A DNA stretch of 64,000 nt, from assembly GCA_023653785.1 (NCBI GenBank), contig JAMKCH010043992.1, forward strand, positions 62,001-126,000, written 5' to 3'. Both the position numbers and the translations under genes were made by a program. How positions within the stretch are numbered: position 1 is the stretch's first letter; each line of letters begins with the position of its first letter. The notes beneath the pieces were generated by a model. It saw only the letters and a list, made by a program, of their open reading frames with translations. It was not told the origin of the DNA and did no database searches. The stretch is from Ophioderma brevispina (lineage: Eukaryota > Echinodermata > Ophiuroidea > Amphilepidida > Ophiodermatidae). Below, piece by piece: positions 23,701 through 35,210 of the stretch.

Positions 23701-24595
23701 ATTCGAATCTGATGGATTTGTTAACTCTCAATGAAATAATAATAAGAGGAAAACATTCACATCATATTCAGTGCTGAATTTCTCCAACACAACGATCGCT
23801 TAACCAAAGTACAAAGTATGTGTGTTCTTTACCTTTACTAATTCGAATAACAAAGGCTCGTTGATTTCAATATAAAATCATAATTATAAGTGGCAATAAG
23901 GCTTCACAGGGATAATCAGTGGTGGCCATTTGGAAATCTATAATGGAGCAATAATGACTTTGATTAAAAAAATTTACTGATAAATTAAGAGTGCTTAAAA
24001 TCTAATACAGGGACTTTTGTTTGACCCAAAGCGGTGAAATGTGATCACCAACCCTTCAAGAGGGGTACATTTCAAAAAATTGGGTTAAAATTCGAAATAA
24101 TAGTTCAGTAGCGGCCATTTGAATCAGATGCCATCGTGAAATTCGAGATTTCTGCTACCTGTTACAACTGCAATTGCAATAAATGCGTTTTCTGAAATCC
24201 TCAGCATTACCAATGTTGGATTGTCCTTAAAAATTAGTTTTTATCATTCTTAACTCAAATTAGGGCTTGTATAGATTTCAGTGGCGGCCATTTGAAATAG
24301 ATGGCAGCCATGTTGATTTTAACTAAATCAATAGCTCTATAAATATGCATCATTTTAAATCTTACCATATACCTTAATTTGGTCAACAACATTTGGAATT
24401 ATGGCATTTAAGCTTTGAAAGGTAATATTTCATATTGGGTACAACTATAGAGTCGCTTAGGCCATAGGGGGCTCGACATTTTGGCACTCGATCAGAAATG
24501 GTTCGGAGCTCAATATTTTATAAGCATACAAGTTTCGATGCTTTTAGAAAAGTGCACAATACTGCCTAGATTTTTTGCTTAGGACGGCTATAGCG
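20800..24595. mobile_element. Foldback element 1: 3.8 kb with long inverted arms of tandem repeats
   Basis: The left arm starts near CAGTCCCTAAGC (20,809) and reads GTGCAC, then CTGATCGGTGCCAAAAATGT, then GGCCTACAGCG, then GTTACCC. The right arm, read from 24,588 backwards, repeats this order (CCTAAGC, GTGCAC, CTGATCGAGTGCCAAAATGT, GGCCTAAGCG, GTTGTACCC). The inner parts of the arms are tandem units of about 180 bp, each carrying AAATGGCCGCC/CAAGATGGCG-type motifs. In the right arm these start near 23,921, 24,104 and 24,282. In the left arm they lie near 21,078, 21,245, 21,430 and 21,600. The middle (about 21.7-23.9 kb) has only short frames and no recognisable transposase; the longest is 22,234-22,539 (+), 101 codons. 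The structure resembles Drosophila FB and sea urchin TU elements. Confidence 0.8.
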
Positions 24596-24649
24596 AAACA
24601 ATTTGCATCACACCCGCCACACATTACCTTAAATCCAGTAACTTTTTAA

Positions 24650-24880
24650 CTTGTGACCCTTGTACACATCCCCCCAAAATTAACTTTTTTCACATCTTCA
24701 GCAGTTATTTACCTCATAACTTCGAAGCTATAAGCCATAGATAGTTAGACATACCCTTTTTAGAATCCTTGTAATCTGAGAGAGTGTCATGTGCTTTTTA
24801 ACATGATTGGAGCCTTTAACCTTTTGACCCCTGTATAACCTTTGACAAACAAAAAAAAAACAGCTGGGGTACAAAGGGGG
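24650..24880 (+). mobile_element. Diverged half copy of the 12.9-13.8 kb palindromic element
   Basis: It matches the right arm of 12,864-13,780 in order: a TGACCC(C)TGTAC-type start, AACTTCGAAGCTATAAGCC versus AACTCCGAAACTTTGGG, TAGATAGTTAGACATACCC versus TAGATAGTACAAACTATACC, CTTTTTAGAATC, TTTTTAACATG and TTGACCCCTGT. Only one arm is present. Confidence 0.6.
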
Positions 24881-25837
24881 TTGGCAACTGTCGTCCATCA
24901 ATTTTATGGATAAATGATGAAGTACTCTTGTGTGTAAATTTCACAATTTTAATTACGTCCCCTACTTACTACGGGTACTACTCTCTCTCTACTCGTACCT
25001 CCTACCCATCCTCCTCCTACATGCGTTCCTATCTTGAATCTCTCAACATGTATGTATATCAATCGCTTCTTTCTATTTTAAATTGGCCTGAATTATTTCC
25101 CTGCTATTGTAATATCCCTACAATAACAGATTGGCGCCTCACGGGCAACGTGCTCGATGTTTTCATAGCCTGGATTTAATGCTTCCTGAAGATCACTACG
25201 TGGGGCTTTCCCTAATCTTAATTACCCATTTGATTATTGTGATTATTTTACTTGTCAACCCTGAACTTCTAATTGACCTATTTGATGTTATGCATACCCG
25301 CTCTTCGTCCCATTTTAGTTCCATTCCCTGAGAGGCGAAGACAATAGACCCGCAAACAAAACAAACCATTTTCCATTTAAAATATCGTTAATTTCCAACA
25401 TATTTCTCACATATTATTTGAACTCAGTCCAACACTCGTAGTCCTTGGATTATGGCTTTGAGTTTTTGAAAGATAGCTAAAAAATAGTTGTTTTTCCCTG
25501 AAATAAAGTGTTACGGTAAAGGAACGATCATGTTAGAAAAGTTCATTTTAATCGATTTGTTACATTTGGTATTTGTGGCTTGCCTTTTGAACTGAAGCTG
25601 ACATCATTCATCTGCTTGACATTCTCTCCCACTGCCTACTTTGATCAGAATTTTTGGAACAATAAAATGAAAGTGGCCAATTCAAGATATTAGTACACTT
25701 AGCATTCTGTCAAGTAAACACAATTCTGGAAGGAGATATACGGTCACACAGACCTTAACCTATATGGCGAACCACTCATATTGCAAACAAACTAGGCTGT
25801 TTAGTTGGGTACACAATAACCCCCATTCGCTTCATCA
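24881..25837. other. No gene supported
   Basis: Two short + frames at 24,928-25,179 and 25,131-25,331 cover a C/T-rich stretch but have no recognisable features. Confidence 0.35.
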
Positions 25838-26058
25838 TCGAGAACTATCATCCGTAGATATAGCAGTTGGCGTTATCATGCATAAAGGGCGAACGTCCAA
25901 CTGGGATGCTTTTATTCGATCAAGCACAAGATGATTTTTTTTCTTATCTGAATTATGGTACAATCCTTGGAGATGTCTACTGCCCAGTCTCACGGGGAGT
26001 GGCATGACCAACAGGGTTTCTCTCTTGTGGAAAAACACCAAGATCTTGTGTCTTGCAA
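25838..26058 (-). mobile_element. Dispersed repeat family R5, copy 1
   Basis: The minus strand matches 50,352-50,545 (+). Both read GAAACCCTGTTGG, CATGCCAC, GAGACTGG, AGTAGACATCTCC, AAAATCATCTTGTG, AAAGCATC and CTACGGATGATAGTT in the same order. The translated frames of the two copies look alike (for example a shared RHL and NHLVL), but both have stops in one frame or another. The family is not identified. Confidence 0.7.
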
Positions 26059-26339
26059 AGCCCAATTTCCGAGAATTTTGTAATAACAGCAGACATGTTT
26101 CAGGTGTGAAGACAGGTGCGAGGTTGCCATTTTTCTAAAAGACAATTTCTTCCAGTCCCCACTAGATCATTATACTAGTTATTGAACATATAATTTGTAG
26201 GAATAATGAAAACTTAAAAATATTACAAACCTGAAAAAATGAATACCGTATTATATATAAAAATCAATCGTAAAGAATGTCTCACGGAAGGTCACAATGG
26301 GGATCAAATTTCCAATCTTTGGAAATTTTTTAAAATTGG

Positions 26340-26690
26340 TTTAAATTTTAGGTTGTTTTTTTGTTTTTGGAAATGGGGATTTGGGCATATTGAACTTGCA
26401 AACACATATTCAGTATAAATTTTCCTTATTACACAGGCAAAATTTTTCAAGGTCCACAATGGGGTAAAATTCCAAAATGGTGTCAAATTGTGCCATAATA
26501 ACTTACAATAGATACATTGTCTATGATATTTTGTTATTAATTAGAATCCAAAATATGGCCGGTCTGTATTGGGCCTAAGGGAGGTTACAAGTCAAAGGTC
26601 GGAAAGGCACATATTGAACTTTCAAACGCAGATTCAGTATACATTTTCTTATTGATTGTGATGTCCTGAACAATTTGAGACCAGTTTAAA
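26340..26690. repeat. Diverged direct repeat, about 223-bp period
   Basis: The segment around 26,386-26,435 (CATATTGAACTTGCAAACAC, then ATTCAGTATAAATTTTCCTT) is repeated at about 26,609-26,660 (CATATTGAACTTTCAAACGC, then ATTCAGTATACATTTTCTTA). Confidence 0.6.
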
Positions 26691-27009
26691 AAAAATCGGA
26701 CCATTTTGTAAATTTACCACAGGACGACCTTGACAAATTGGCATCCCATTTTACAAAAACTATAAGTCCCAGATAGGGAGGGAAAACTGTACCTTTTAAG
26801 CTTAGCAATAGCTAACTCCCCCCCCCCTTATTTCTAGACTTTCCGTTGTAGATATTTTCTTAGATTTTTAATAATATTTCTGATATCAAATACTACCAAA
26901 AGCAGTTATAAAACCTTCTGTTGCATTTTTTTGGATCAAAACAGAAGTTTCCCAGTCTATGACCTATTAACTGTACTATTTACTAACCGTATGGCACATT
27001 ATTTTACGC

Positions 27010-27033
27010 ATGATTAGTCAAATGACTAATCAT
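27010..27033. repeat. Short palindrome
   Basis: ATGATTAGTCA / TGACTAATCAT arms meet with almost no loop. A cruciform or a dimeric-factor site (TGANTCA-like halves) is possible, but there is no nearby gene to support a regulatory role. Confidence 0.5.
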
Positions 27034-28345
27034 CTTTCAACGGGTCTCATTTTACTACCGGTTAGAGTTTTAGACCATGAATAGCAAAGAGTAAAATTAA
27101 ATGTAACTTAAAATTATGACAACGTTGTATTTATTTAGTACCTCTATTTACTGCAGTCGTCATCACAGAAATGTTATTGTACCATTATGACAATACGAAC
27201 AGCTTCGCATGAAAAAGTTAACCGCAAGATACGTAGAATGCCATTTATGGATTCTGAAAAATGGATTGACTTCTTCAATATATAATTTATAAACGTGTTT
27301 TTGAACGTCCCTGTCAATTCGCATGATAAAAACATGTTAAAGAACTACGGAAGACCGTTTTGAAATAAGGGCCTTTGTTGAAAAATCAAACTGGTTTTGA
27401 GACTAAACAATTGTGCTTTAAGCAAGTGCTCCAATGACATTTGAGAGAAATGGGCAATGCGGTCAATGAACAACAAAATAAATGACATTGGACTATTCCA
27501 TGTCCTTTCGTTAACTCTCTACATAAGGCCGATTCTCTATGGCAATAATTAAGATAAATGATGATAAGTCGTTTAAAAAAAGCTTCTTAAACTGTTGACC
27601 TTAGAATGACCATGTTTGTGTGTATCTGAATAATTTATTTGAATCTGAATAATTATACCGTATTATGAACTGAGATTTTGTTGTCGTCAAGAGTTGACGA
27701 ATGGCGCATTTACGATCACGTTTACCCTGATCAATTGTGACCCGGCCTTGACACGACCTGTAAAGTATAAATATTTTTAAAAAATTACTGCACCACAACC
27801 GTAGGCAATTTAGTAATGTCATAAAAATGCTATACGTTATGGTTACGTCTGTCTAAATATATTCTGTAACAAAAAGTAGACTAACTGCAATTTTGATCAT
27901 TAAAATTTAATTAGCTTGAATTTATCAAAGTAGTGCAAACCTTCATGTATGGTTCTACTAGCTATAGTTTTTCCACGCTCTGATCCGCATGTTCCTGCCG
28001 TGAACAGACTTGTAGCCTCATGTCAGCATATCACCTGTTGTGTGTTGGTGATCCCACTAATTATGCATGCAGGACTCAATAAACTGACGTGATTGGGCAA
28101 GAAATGAGATGAAGGTCACCAATCCTTATGCATAATTATTAGTTGCAGCGCATGGTAGACCTAATTATGTATGAATACGTGATGCTTTTAAACCAATCGA
28201 ACAACTGAAATATCCTAAAACGGCTAGCGTGTATTTAGCTTGTTATAAACGCATTTTAATGCATTAATATTAAATTAAGTGAATAAAGTGAACAAATATT
28301 AAAGTTAATAATATTGATGCAATTAAATAATATCATTATAATTAC
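27034..28345. other. No gene seen
   Basis: Non-coding, very AT-rich towards 28.2 kb. A loose inverted pair (CTAATTATGCAT near 28,051 and ATGCATAATTATTAG near 28,128) may be a small hairpin. Confidence 0.4.
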
Positions 28346-28640
28346 CAAAAATCTATAGGTGAACATTTTTTTAATGCTTAAAATTAAAATATAATAACTT
28401 AACTTAACGGAGGATTGTCCATAAGTACTTTATTGTTTGTTATTTTATTTTATTTTTGTTTTGTTGTTTTGTTTTTTTAATTGATGCCGTAAATTACGAC
28501 CATTATAAAACAACCATCTAATGAGAACATTTTTCATGGAATTAAAATGAAAAAATCTATAACAATTTAACATTGTGAAGGAGTTGTTCGAAAGTATTTT
28601 AGTGTTTTTTTTTGTTTTTTTGTTTGTTTTGTTTTTAACT
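28346..28640. repeat. Diverged tandem duplication, about 165-bp unit
   Basis: Copy 1 (about 28,350-28,485) and copy 2 (about 28,515-28,640) share AAAATCTATA, GAACATTTTT, an AACTTAACGGAGGATTGT / TAACATTGTGAAGGAGTTGT block, and a long T/G-rich TTTTGTTTTGTTGTTTTG-type tail. Confidence 0.55.
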
Positions 28641-29645
28641 ATTTAAGGGACTTAAATTGTTTTGATCCTAAGGGTTTTAAAAGGGTACTGGAATTCCACA
28701 GATTTCTCTCTCCACTAGGTTATACTAGTTTGTTTGACTACTGATCAAAAAGGTGCAACAATTACCCGTTCCGTTAGTAAAACTACAATGTATTAAGGTT
28801 TTACTCCTTTGACATAGATTTACTTATCAAAAATGCCTCTAACATCTTATTATGTCATCATCTTCAAATCATGCACACCATACCCACCAAATGTCTCACC
28901 CGGAATGGATCGTGAAATTTCCTTTCCTACACAAACCAGCTTCAGATCAATGGCTAGGTTTAACCAATTAAAGGAACATTGCCTGAAACTATCACGAACA
29001 CTAGACTCGGTCACATTATTTTACATTACTAGCTCTTGTCATAATGAAATTAGGTACAGAAGTTATTATAGATTGGGTGAAGGTGGACTATATTGATCGC
29101 AAAGCATTGGTTGCAAATATTGTCCCGCCATAATATTCCGTTCAACTGCCAATAATGTGTTTTTTATATGATCAAAAACAACTCAAGGAAAATCGGGGTC
29201 ACCGAGTGTTTTGAGATAAACCATTATAAAATACACTTAAAATTAAACGTTTATGGCTATTTGAAATAACAAGATGTTGCAATTAAAACAAGAATCCACT
29301 CATAAATCTGTTTTATAGCGTTTCCTAATGCGATCACTGTAAGCCGCCTCCCAGCAAATACAAGATGACATTAGATGGTACCGTGGTCTGGAGAGATGGG
29401 GAGTCAATAGTGTAATTTGGCCAGAACTGTCCTCCAGAACACCCCGATCGTGCAGAGAATACAAAAAAGCACCTGCAGAATTCTGACACTCGGTGAACAG
29501 AATGTATGCATTTTTATTCTTCACATGCTTGTATGAATCTGTAGTGGCAAACCAAAGGCAATTCAACATAATTTACTTTCGCGTGATGACCCTATAGCAG
29601 TTCTATAACCATACGTGAATGGGTTAATTTTGGCTTCTTCAATAC
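28641..29645. other. No gene supported
   Basis: Two open frames (28,833-29,096 + and 29,300-29,569 -) of 87-89 codons show no recognisable domain or splice framing. Confidence 0.35.
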
Positions 29646-29798
29646 GGGAGTTCCCGTAACCTGACCATCTGACAACTATTTTTCTAACACACTTATGAAT
29701 TCGGAAACCCTTCACGGAATAAGCACAGGTTTATTCCGTTAAGGTTTCCGATTCATAGGTGGCAGAAAAAGTGTCAAATGGTCAGTTCCTGAAACTCC
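29646..29798. repeat. 153-bp near-perfect hairpin
   Basis: The arms pair from GGGAGTTCCCGTAACCTGAC to the reverse-complementary GTCAGTTCCTGAAACTCCC. They continue through TATGAATTCGGAAACCC / GGTTTCCGATTCATA and ACGGAATAA / TTATTCCGT to a tiny ACAG-type loop near 29,724-29,728. It may be a palindromic MITE or, if transcribed, a long RNA hairpin. Confidence 0.8.
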
Positions 29799-31384
29799 CT
29801 CTTCTCACCTGTTTGGATACCCACATCTATAGATCTGTGGTGCTGGGAATGTGCAAGTGTGACGAGTAAAATAGGTTAGAGGTTCCATATTCTAATCCCA
29901 GTTTTTTTCCTGCTTTCTGAATCCGATGGGCGCCATAAAAGAAACTTGAACGTTTTTCTTTAAAAATCAAAATGACCCCAAATCCACATATTGAATATTT
30001 AATGACATAACCAGAAATACTGAGCAAGTTTTTATCCTAAAGGAGAAATAATATAACATAATAATTATTCAGGTGATTAATGTTGCTTACAATTCAATAG
30101 GCTGCCAATACCCAAAAATTATTTGTATAGTTGTAAATTTGGGATGTCGTTCTTCTGTTTTAGCAATCAGAAATCATTTAAAAGTCTTAAAAGAATTCCG
30201 CAGTAATCACATAAACAATTGCTGCAAGAACCCGAAAAGACTTCCAATACACTAATTTGACTTATTAATTACGTAGCTAAGAAAGATCTAGGTTTATGTG
30301 CAACTCTCAGACGACTGTTTTAATACCATTAATCGATACATTGTAAAATGATATCCAATATGGGCGTCCAATATGGCTACCGATAGCAATCAGCCAAATC
30401 ATTGCCATTTTTAATGCTAAATATTATTTCTGTGTGTTTTCTTCAGTTGTAGAAGTCGGGTAGGATCCAATGCGGAAAATATTGATTACCTGCGACCCAT
30501 GATACTTTATCTTTTCCTACTTAGGCCATGAAAATTTTTCGATTTAACCATCTTTCCATGCTACAGATTGGAAATACTTACTTTCGTAGAATTACTAAAT
30601 TTAACAATATTATGTTAACCAGGAAAAAACTTATCTCAAATAAAAGAGTTTTCATTATTTAGAACAAGGAATAAATGTAAATTCAATTTACTTCCAGAAT
30701 GTCAGGGACCAATGTGTACACGTAAACGCAAGCGGCATCCCGCTATTATGATATTCAACAATCAACCTAAAACACTTCGGACCTTTTTTTCTCATCAGGG
30801 TATGTAGGTTCCATTGTTACTGCCCATGCACTTGAAAAGATTTTCAAGGTGTTCTCACCCCCAGTATTGACTTCTATTATCGGTTCATGACATAAAGGCA
30901 CATAACCCCTCATCCGTCCTGATTTTTTTAAAGTGTAGGTCGCCCTCAACACAATGACTTCCTTCTAAAAACAAGGCCATAGCATAGAAATAGGTTAAAA
31001 GACATAACTTGGTATTTAGTAAAGGTTCTCAGAAAAAAATTAAGTCAGCCCCTTGCCAAGAAACTTTTCTATCATGAGTGGTTGTCCCTTTATCTTTTCT
31101 TTCGAAAACATTATTTAAACACAGTGTTAAGTTAAAGTTATTGAACACACAGTAGAATCTCAACGATTTTCTTTTATCTTGAACGAGGAAAGGTTTTCCG
31201 TGCTTGAAGTCTGACAGAATAACTCCCGCCATGCGGCGAGGTCATCACATTTGAAATCTGTTCAACTGCATGCACATAACATGGACCAGATGTAAAAATG
31301 AAGTGTTCCCGGCCGATTTGAATAGCATTAGCTAGCTCTATTGTTCGCTTGAGCATGTTAGTTCCAAGATCATTAGATCATATA
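29799..31384. other. No gene supported
   Basis: Mixed non-coding sequence. Short minus-strand frames at 29,827-30,027, 30,767-30,952 and 31,029-31,232 have no recognisable features. Confidence 0.35.
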
Positions 31385-32049
31385 GGCTAAAACCTGGAAA
31401 TAGCTCATAACAAGCTGAATTGTTCAGGATAGGTTTCCAGGAATAGAAGTAGAATAACATACTAAAGTCCCCAAATCCTCCTGGAGCTCTCTCCAAATTC
31501 ACGTGGCGGTCAAAATGGCCGCCATTTTCCAATTTTATCCTATCTTTGCCACCAGACAAGTTGGAAATACAAATAAAGTGTCCCAACTATTTTTAAGGCA
31601 CAAGGAATGCACATTAAGTCATTTTTTGAGAGTTCAAAACTTACAAGGTTACCCAAGCCCAAAATCAAGATGGCGGGGTCAAAATGGCCGTAATTTTTCA
31701 ATTTTAAATCGTTCTTTGCAACCAGCCTTTGGGAAATACAAATAAAGTGTCCCAACATATGTTTTAAGGCACAGGTAAGGCAATGAAGTCATTATTTTGA
31801 GAGTCAAAACGTTTACACGTACCCAAATCCGATGGCGTCAAAATGGCCGTCATTTTTCAATTTTATCGTATCTTTGCAACCAACAAGTTTGAAATACAAA
31901 TAAGTGTCCGAATTTTGTAGGCACAAGAACCAATGAAGTCATTATTTGAAGAGTTCACAACTTACAAGTTACCCCAAATCAAGATGGCGTCCAAAATTTC
32001 CGCCATTTTCTAATTGTATCATAACTTCATATCAAATTAGAATACAAAG

Positions 32050-32068
32050 TATTGCCCCCCCCCCCCCC
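32050..32068. repeat. Cytosine homopolymer in the left arm of foldback element 2
   Basis: About 18 consecutive C. Homopolymer length should be treated as approximate. Confidence 0.8.
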
Positions 32069-33329
32069 CCTCTAACTTTTTTTAGAAGGCATAAAGAATC
32101 TATAAAGCATTCTAGAGTTCCCAAAAGAGACCACCATTTGTTATCTTTTATATCTAATTTTACAACCAATCATATTAGAAATACAAATAATATTCTCCTA
32201 AGGGTTCAGTGCCTATTTATTCTGGTGCAAGCCTGACGGCAGTAATCCCTCAGCTTCAGCCATATTGTCCCAGCTGTAACTTTTGGCACCATTGTCACAT
32301 GCAGTGCAAATATACATATATGAAGGAAATAATTGAATGAATGTCAATAACATTTAACTATTCTTCATTTTACATTAGAGATTTGGAAAGTATGAACACA
32401 TGCCCGTCATTTTAGCAACACCGTAATAAATAGAAAACTGCGAATAATGGGTATGTTGGCATAGGCCAGAGGCCAGCTTTCCCAAATCGTCCTATCTGAT
32501 AATATTTATCCATTGGGTCACTGTATAGTGGGGAAAGAAAATGAGGGTTCCATTTAATTCATTTCAATAGAACTAGCACTTTTATTAGGCAAGAAGACGG
32601 TTATAGATTTTATTAATTTTTAATTAATTTCACACTGGATTTTGTCTTCCCTTGCGTGGTACAAAAACAGCGTAGATAGCTCCCCACCACCTAAAAGTAA
32701 TGTCCATCTACGGCTAATTTCACCTCGCTGAATGTCTTACCTTGGATCTATGCCCGAATAAATAAATAGGCCTTCATGGCTGTGCCTCTTCGCCTTTTTA
32801 TCCTTTTGCTCACATTCTTACTTGAGCCTCTCTCTTTGGGCATCTTGATGATTCCACCTTATAGGTTGAATAGACAAAGATCACATTAGAGACATTTTAA
32901 AAGTGCCCTAAGTTTTTTAAACATACCCGAATGCCACCACTTAGCTGAGGGGTGTGTCAAACAGTTAACCTTAAGCCAGATCATTCTTTGGGACCCCCCA
33001 ATTTACCCGTATAGTATACATTTTTATATCAATGCAAGACCTATTTTTTCCTCATTCGCATCTAACATCAAACCGCAAGCTTGTTTTTCCCAGGGTACTT
33101 GATGGTCCAGTGTGGTACAAGTGCCAGCTCTCAGATTATAGGTAATAGAACACGAGAGACAAAAATCCGGAACAAGGTACCTTTACTCCATCTCCGTAAA
33201 GCCGACAGAAGCAGATATACGACACGTTTATACATCACCACTCTAGCTATAGCAAGTCAAACGAGCTGTCAGTTATGTCATCGGTCGGGCACTAGACTTG
33301 TCCTGTGGGGTATCTGGCGACTATATATC

Positions 33330-34706
33330 TACACAGATATGGTAAGCTGTCCCAGTCCCACCATCCTTAACAACTTCACATTCATGAATTCAGCTTGCCA
33401 TCGGAGAACGAAGAACTCATTTAGTTTTTCTACATACTGTGACGGCTTGGTATACTAAGTCTTTCCGTCTTCCTAAATATCTAACTGCCCTGCGTATGTA
33501 ACAGTCTGGCCATCGAGGTCTCTACCTCAAGCACTCAAATCCTTCCCGAAGGTCAGCTTGTCCAAGATCATAATGCGCTCATGCAAGACAGAGCTTCGTC
33601 GTCTGGAGACATCAATGTTAATGAATTAAAAAGCGCAAACTTCGGAATGGTGTCCCACAAGGTTCTTTCCTGGCATCCATGTCCTTTTCAAACATTACAT
33701 CTCAGAAATGCCCAATAGTAGATTGTCACAGTATTCCTATGCGGATATACGGCACTTGGATGGCTGCTGGTATTCTTCTGGGCCTTAGAATGTGGTATTG
33801 CAGAAGACCTAATCACTGCAAGCCAATTCATCCCCGATGACACTTGAAACTCAGCAAATCCAAGACCATCAGCTCTGTTTTTCACCTTGCAAATCAATGC
33901 CCAAAAGGATCTTACCAGTGTTAACATCCTAGATGAGATGAACTGTCACACGGCCCAACAACAAAGACCTTGCCTGTCATAAGTGACAGCGCTTAACTTT
34001 CCATCACACACCAAGGCATCGCTGCCAAGACGCAGTCTCTTGCCAATCTCCTCACAAGGCTCGCAAGAACTGGATGGGATGCATCTTTCGTTCGACATCT
34101 TTCAGGCAATACACTCAACTGTTGTTTTTGGCATACTCAACTGCTGAATACACCGCACCAATATATATCACCACACAAGATTGATGTCTTTTGAAATGAA
34201 TGCATGAGACTTGTTAGTGCCCTTTGGAGACGCCTGTAGAATATCTTGCATTCTGTCGGCATAGCCTCCTCTAACTTTAGGAACTTTAAGATGATCAAGC
34301 TCACCAAGAAGTGTGATGACCTGGTCGCCTAATCCTCCACCTCAACTTTGCTACCCAATCCATGACACGGCAGTCGCAGTATCCTACGATCAATCCCTGG
34401 ATCATTGACAGATGGTATGAGCAATTAATGGTCATCCTCTACCTGAACTTAAAAAAGCAGGTTTTGTGGCCCAGCCCAAATGAGCATCCCATGTTTGATA
34501 TGTAAGCATGGGTCAAGCTCACCAGACTCAGAACTGGCATTGTCCGTACAAATCACTTCATGTCAAACGCGATTGTGGAGAGCCACAAAAAATTAGCCAC
34601 ATCATAGATGACTGTGAGGTCTTACCAGTCTCCAGGTGGATTACCATCTTATAACCTGGTCGATGAAACTATAGCTGGTAAGATACGGACCTTCCCTGAG
34701 ATTTGA
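33330..34706 (+). pseudogene. Decayed jockey-like LINE reverse transcriptase (3' part of ORF2)
   Basis: Frames broken by stops and small indels still read as a non-LTR retrotransposon RT in order. The order is SPTILN (about 33,350), DGLVY-like before LPKYL (about 33,440), LRNGVPQGS (33,640-33,666), the active-site block SQYSYAD (to 33,746, with the second catalytic Asp of YADD replaced by Ile), KLSKSKT (about 33,850), PVISDSA (about 33,975), LARTGWDASF (34,055-34,090), AYSTAEYTAPIYI (34,131-34,169), and CGEPQ...SHIIDDC (about 34,574-34,615). It ends LVDETIAGKIRTFPEI with a TGA at 34,704-34,706. The thumb motif and the terminal Cys/His motif match the jockey-like RTs often annotated in marine animals. 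The copy is 5'-truncated and inactive, and it is inserted inside foldback element 2. Confidence 0.85.
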
Positions 34707-34726
34707 CTTAAACGAAAGAACGATAT

Positions 34727-34815
34727 ATATATTAAGATATATATATAATTATATAATAATATATAATAAATATCTATATATATATATATATCTATATATA
34801 ATATAGATATATAAA
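34727..34815. repeat. AT-rich microsatellite at the LINE 3' end
   Basis: An (AT)n-like run with TATAATAT variants starts about 20 bp after the LINE stop codon. A simple-repeat tail is typical of some LINE 3' ends. Confidence 0.8.
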
Positions 34816-34855
34816 ATTACAACTAGTTAAACAAATCAGAATGCATAATGGTTAA

Positions 34856-35210
34856 AGGTGCCGAGAGATTTTTGAAGGCACCAAATAGTGTGTAATAAAG
34901 TGAATTTCTATAGATTAGACATCTCAATAAGATTTCTTGCCTTGTATTTCCTACGAAATGTGCTTAAAAGAGAAAAAATGCGATTTTGGATTTGGCCTGT
35001 ATTTCCAAATGTAAAACCTATGCTGAATTTCGTATTTGGTCTGCTCCTATACGAAATTAAAATTTCACCAATTGTTTGTATATCAAGAACATTTCTCAGC
35101 TTTACCTTTCAGATGGGGATAATTAATTGATAGAAAGCTTTGCATTGGGCAAAAAGCAGTACTTTCGATTTTTAAGGGACACCCTGATGTGGAATCTCTC
35201 GTTTGCACCT
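34856..35210. mobile_element. 355-bp MITE with TTAA duplication
   Basis: The left end is TTAA (34,852-34,855) followed by AGGTGCCGAGAGATT. The right end is AATCTCTCGTTTGCACCT followed by TTAA (35,211-35,214). The ends are inverted repeats with a 3-bp indel. A TTAA target duplication is characteristic of the piggyBac and Kolobok superfamilies. No transposase is encoded. Confidence 0.75.
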
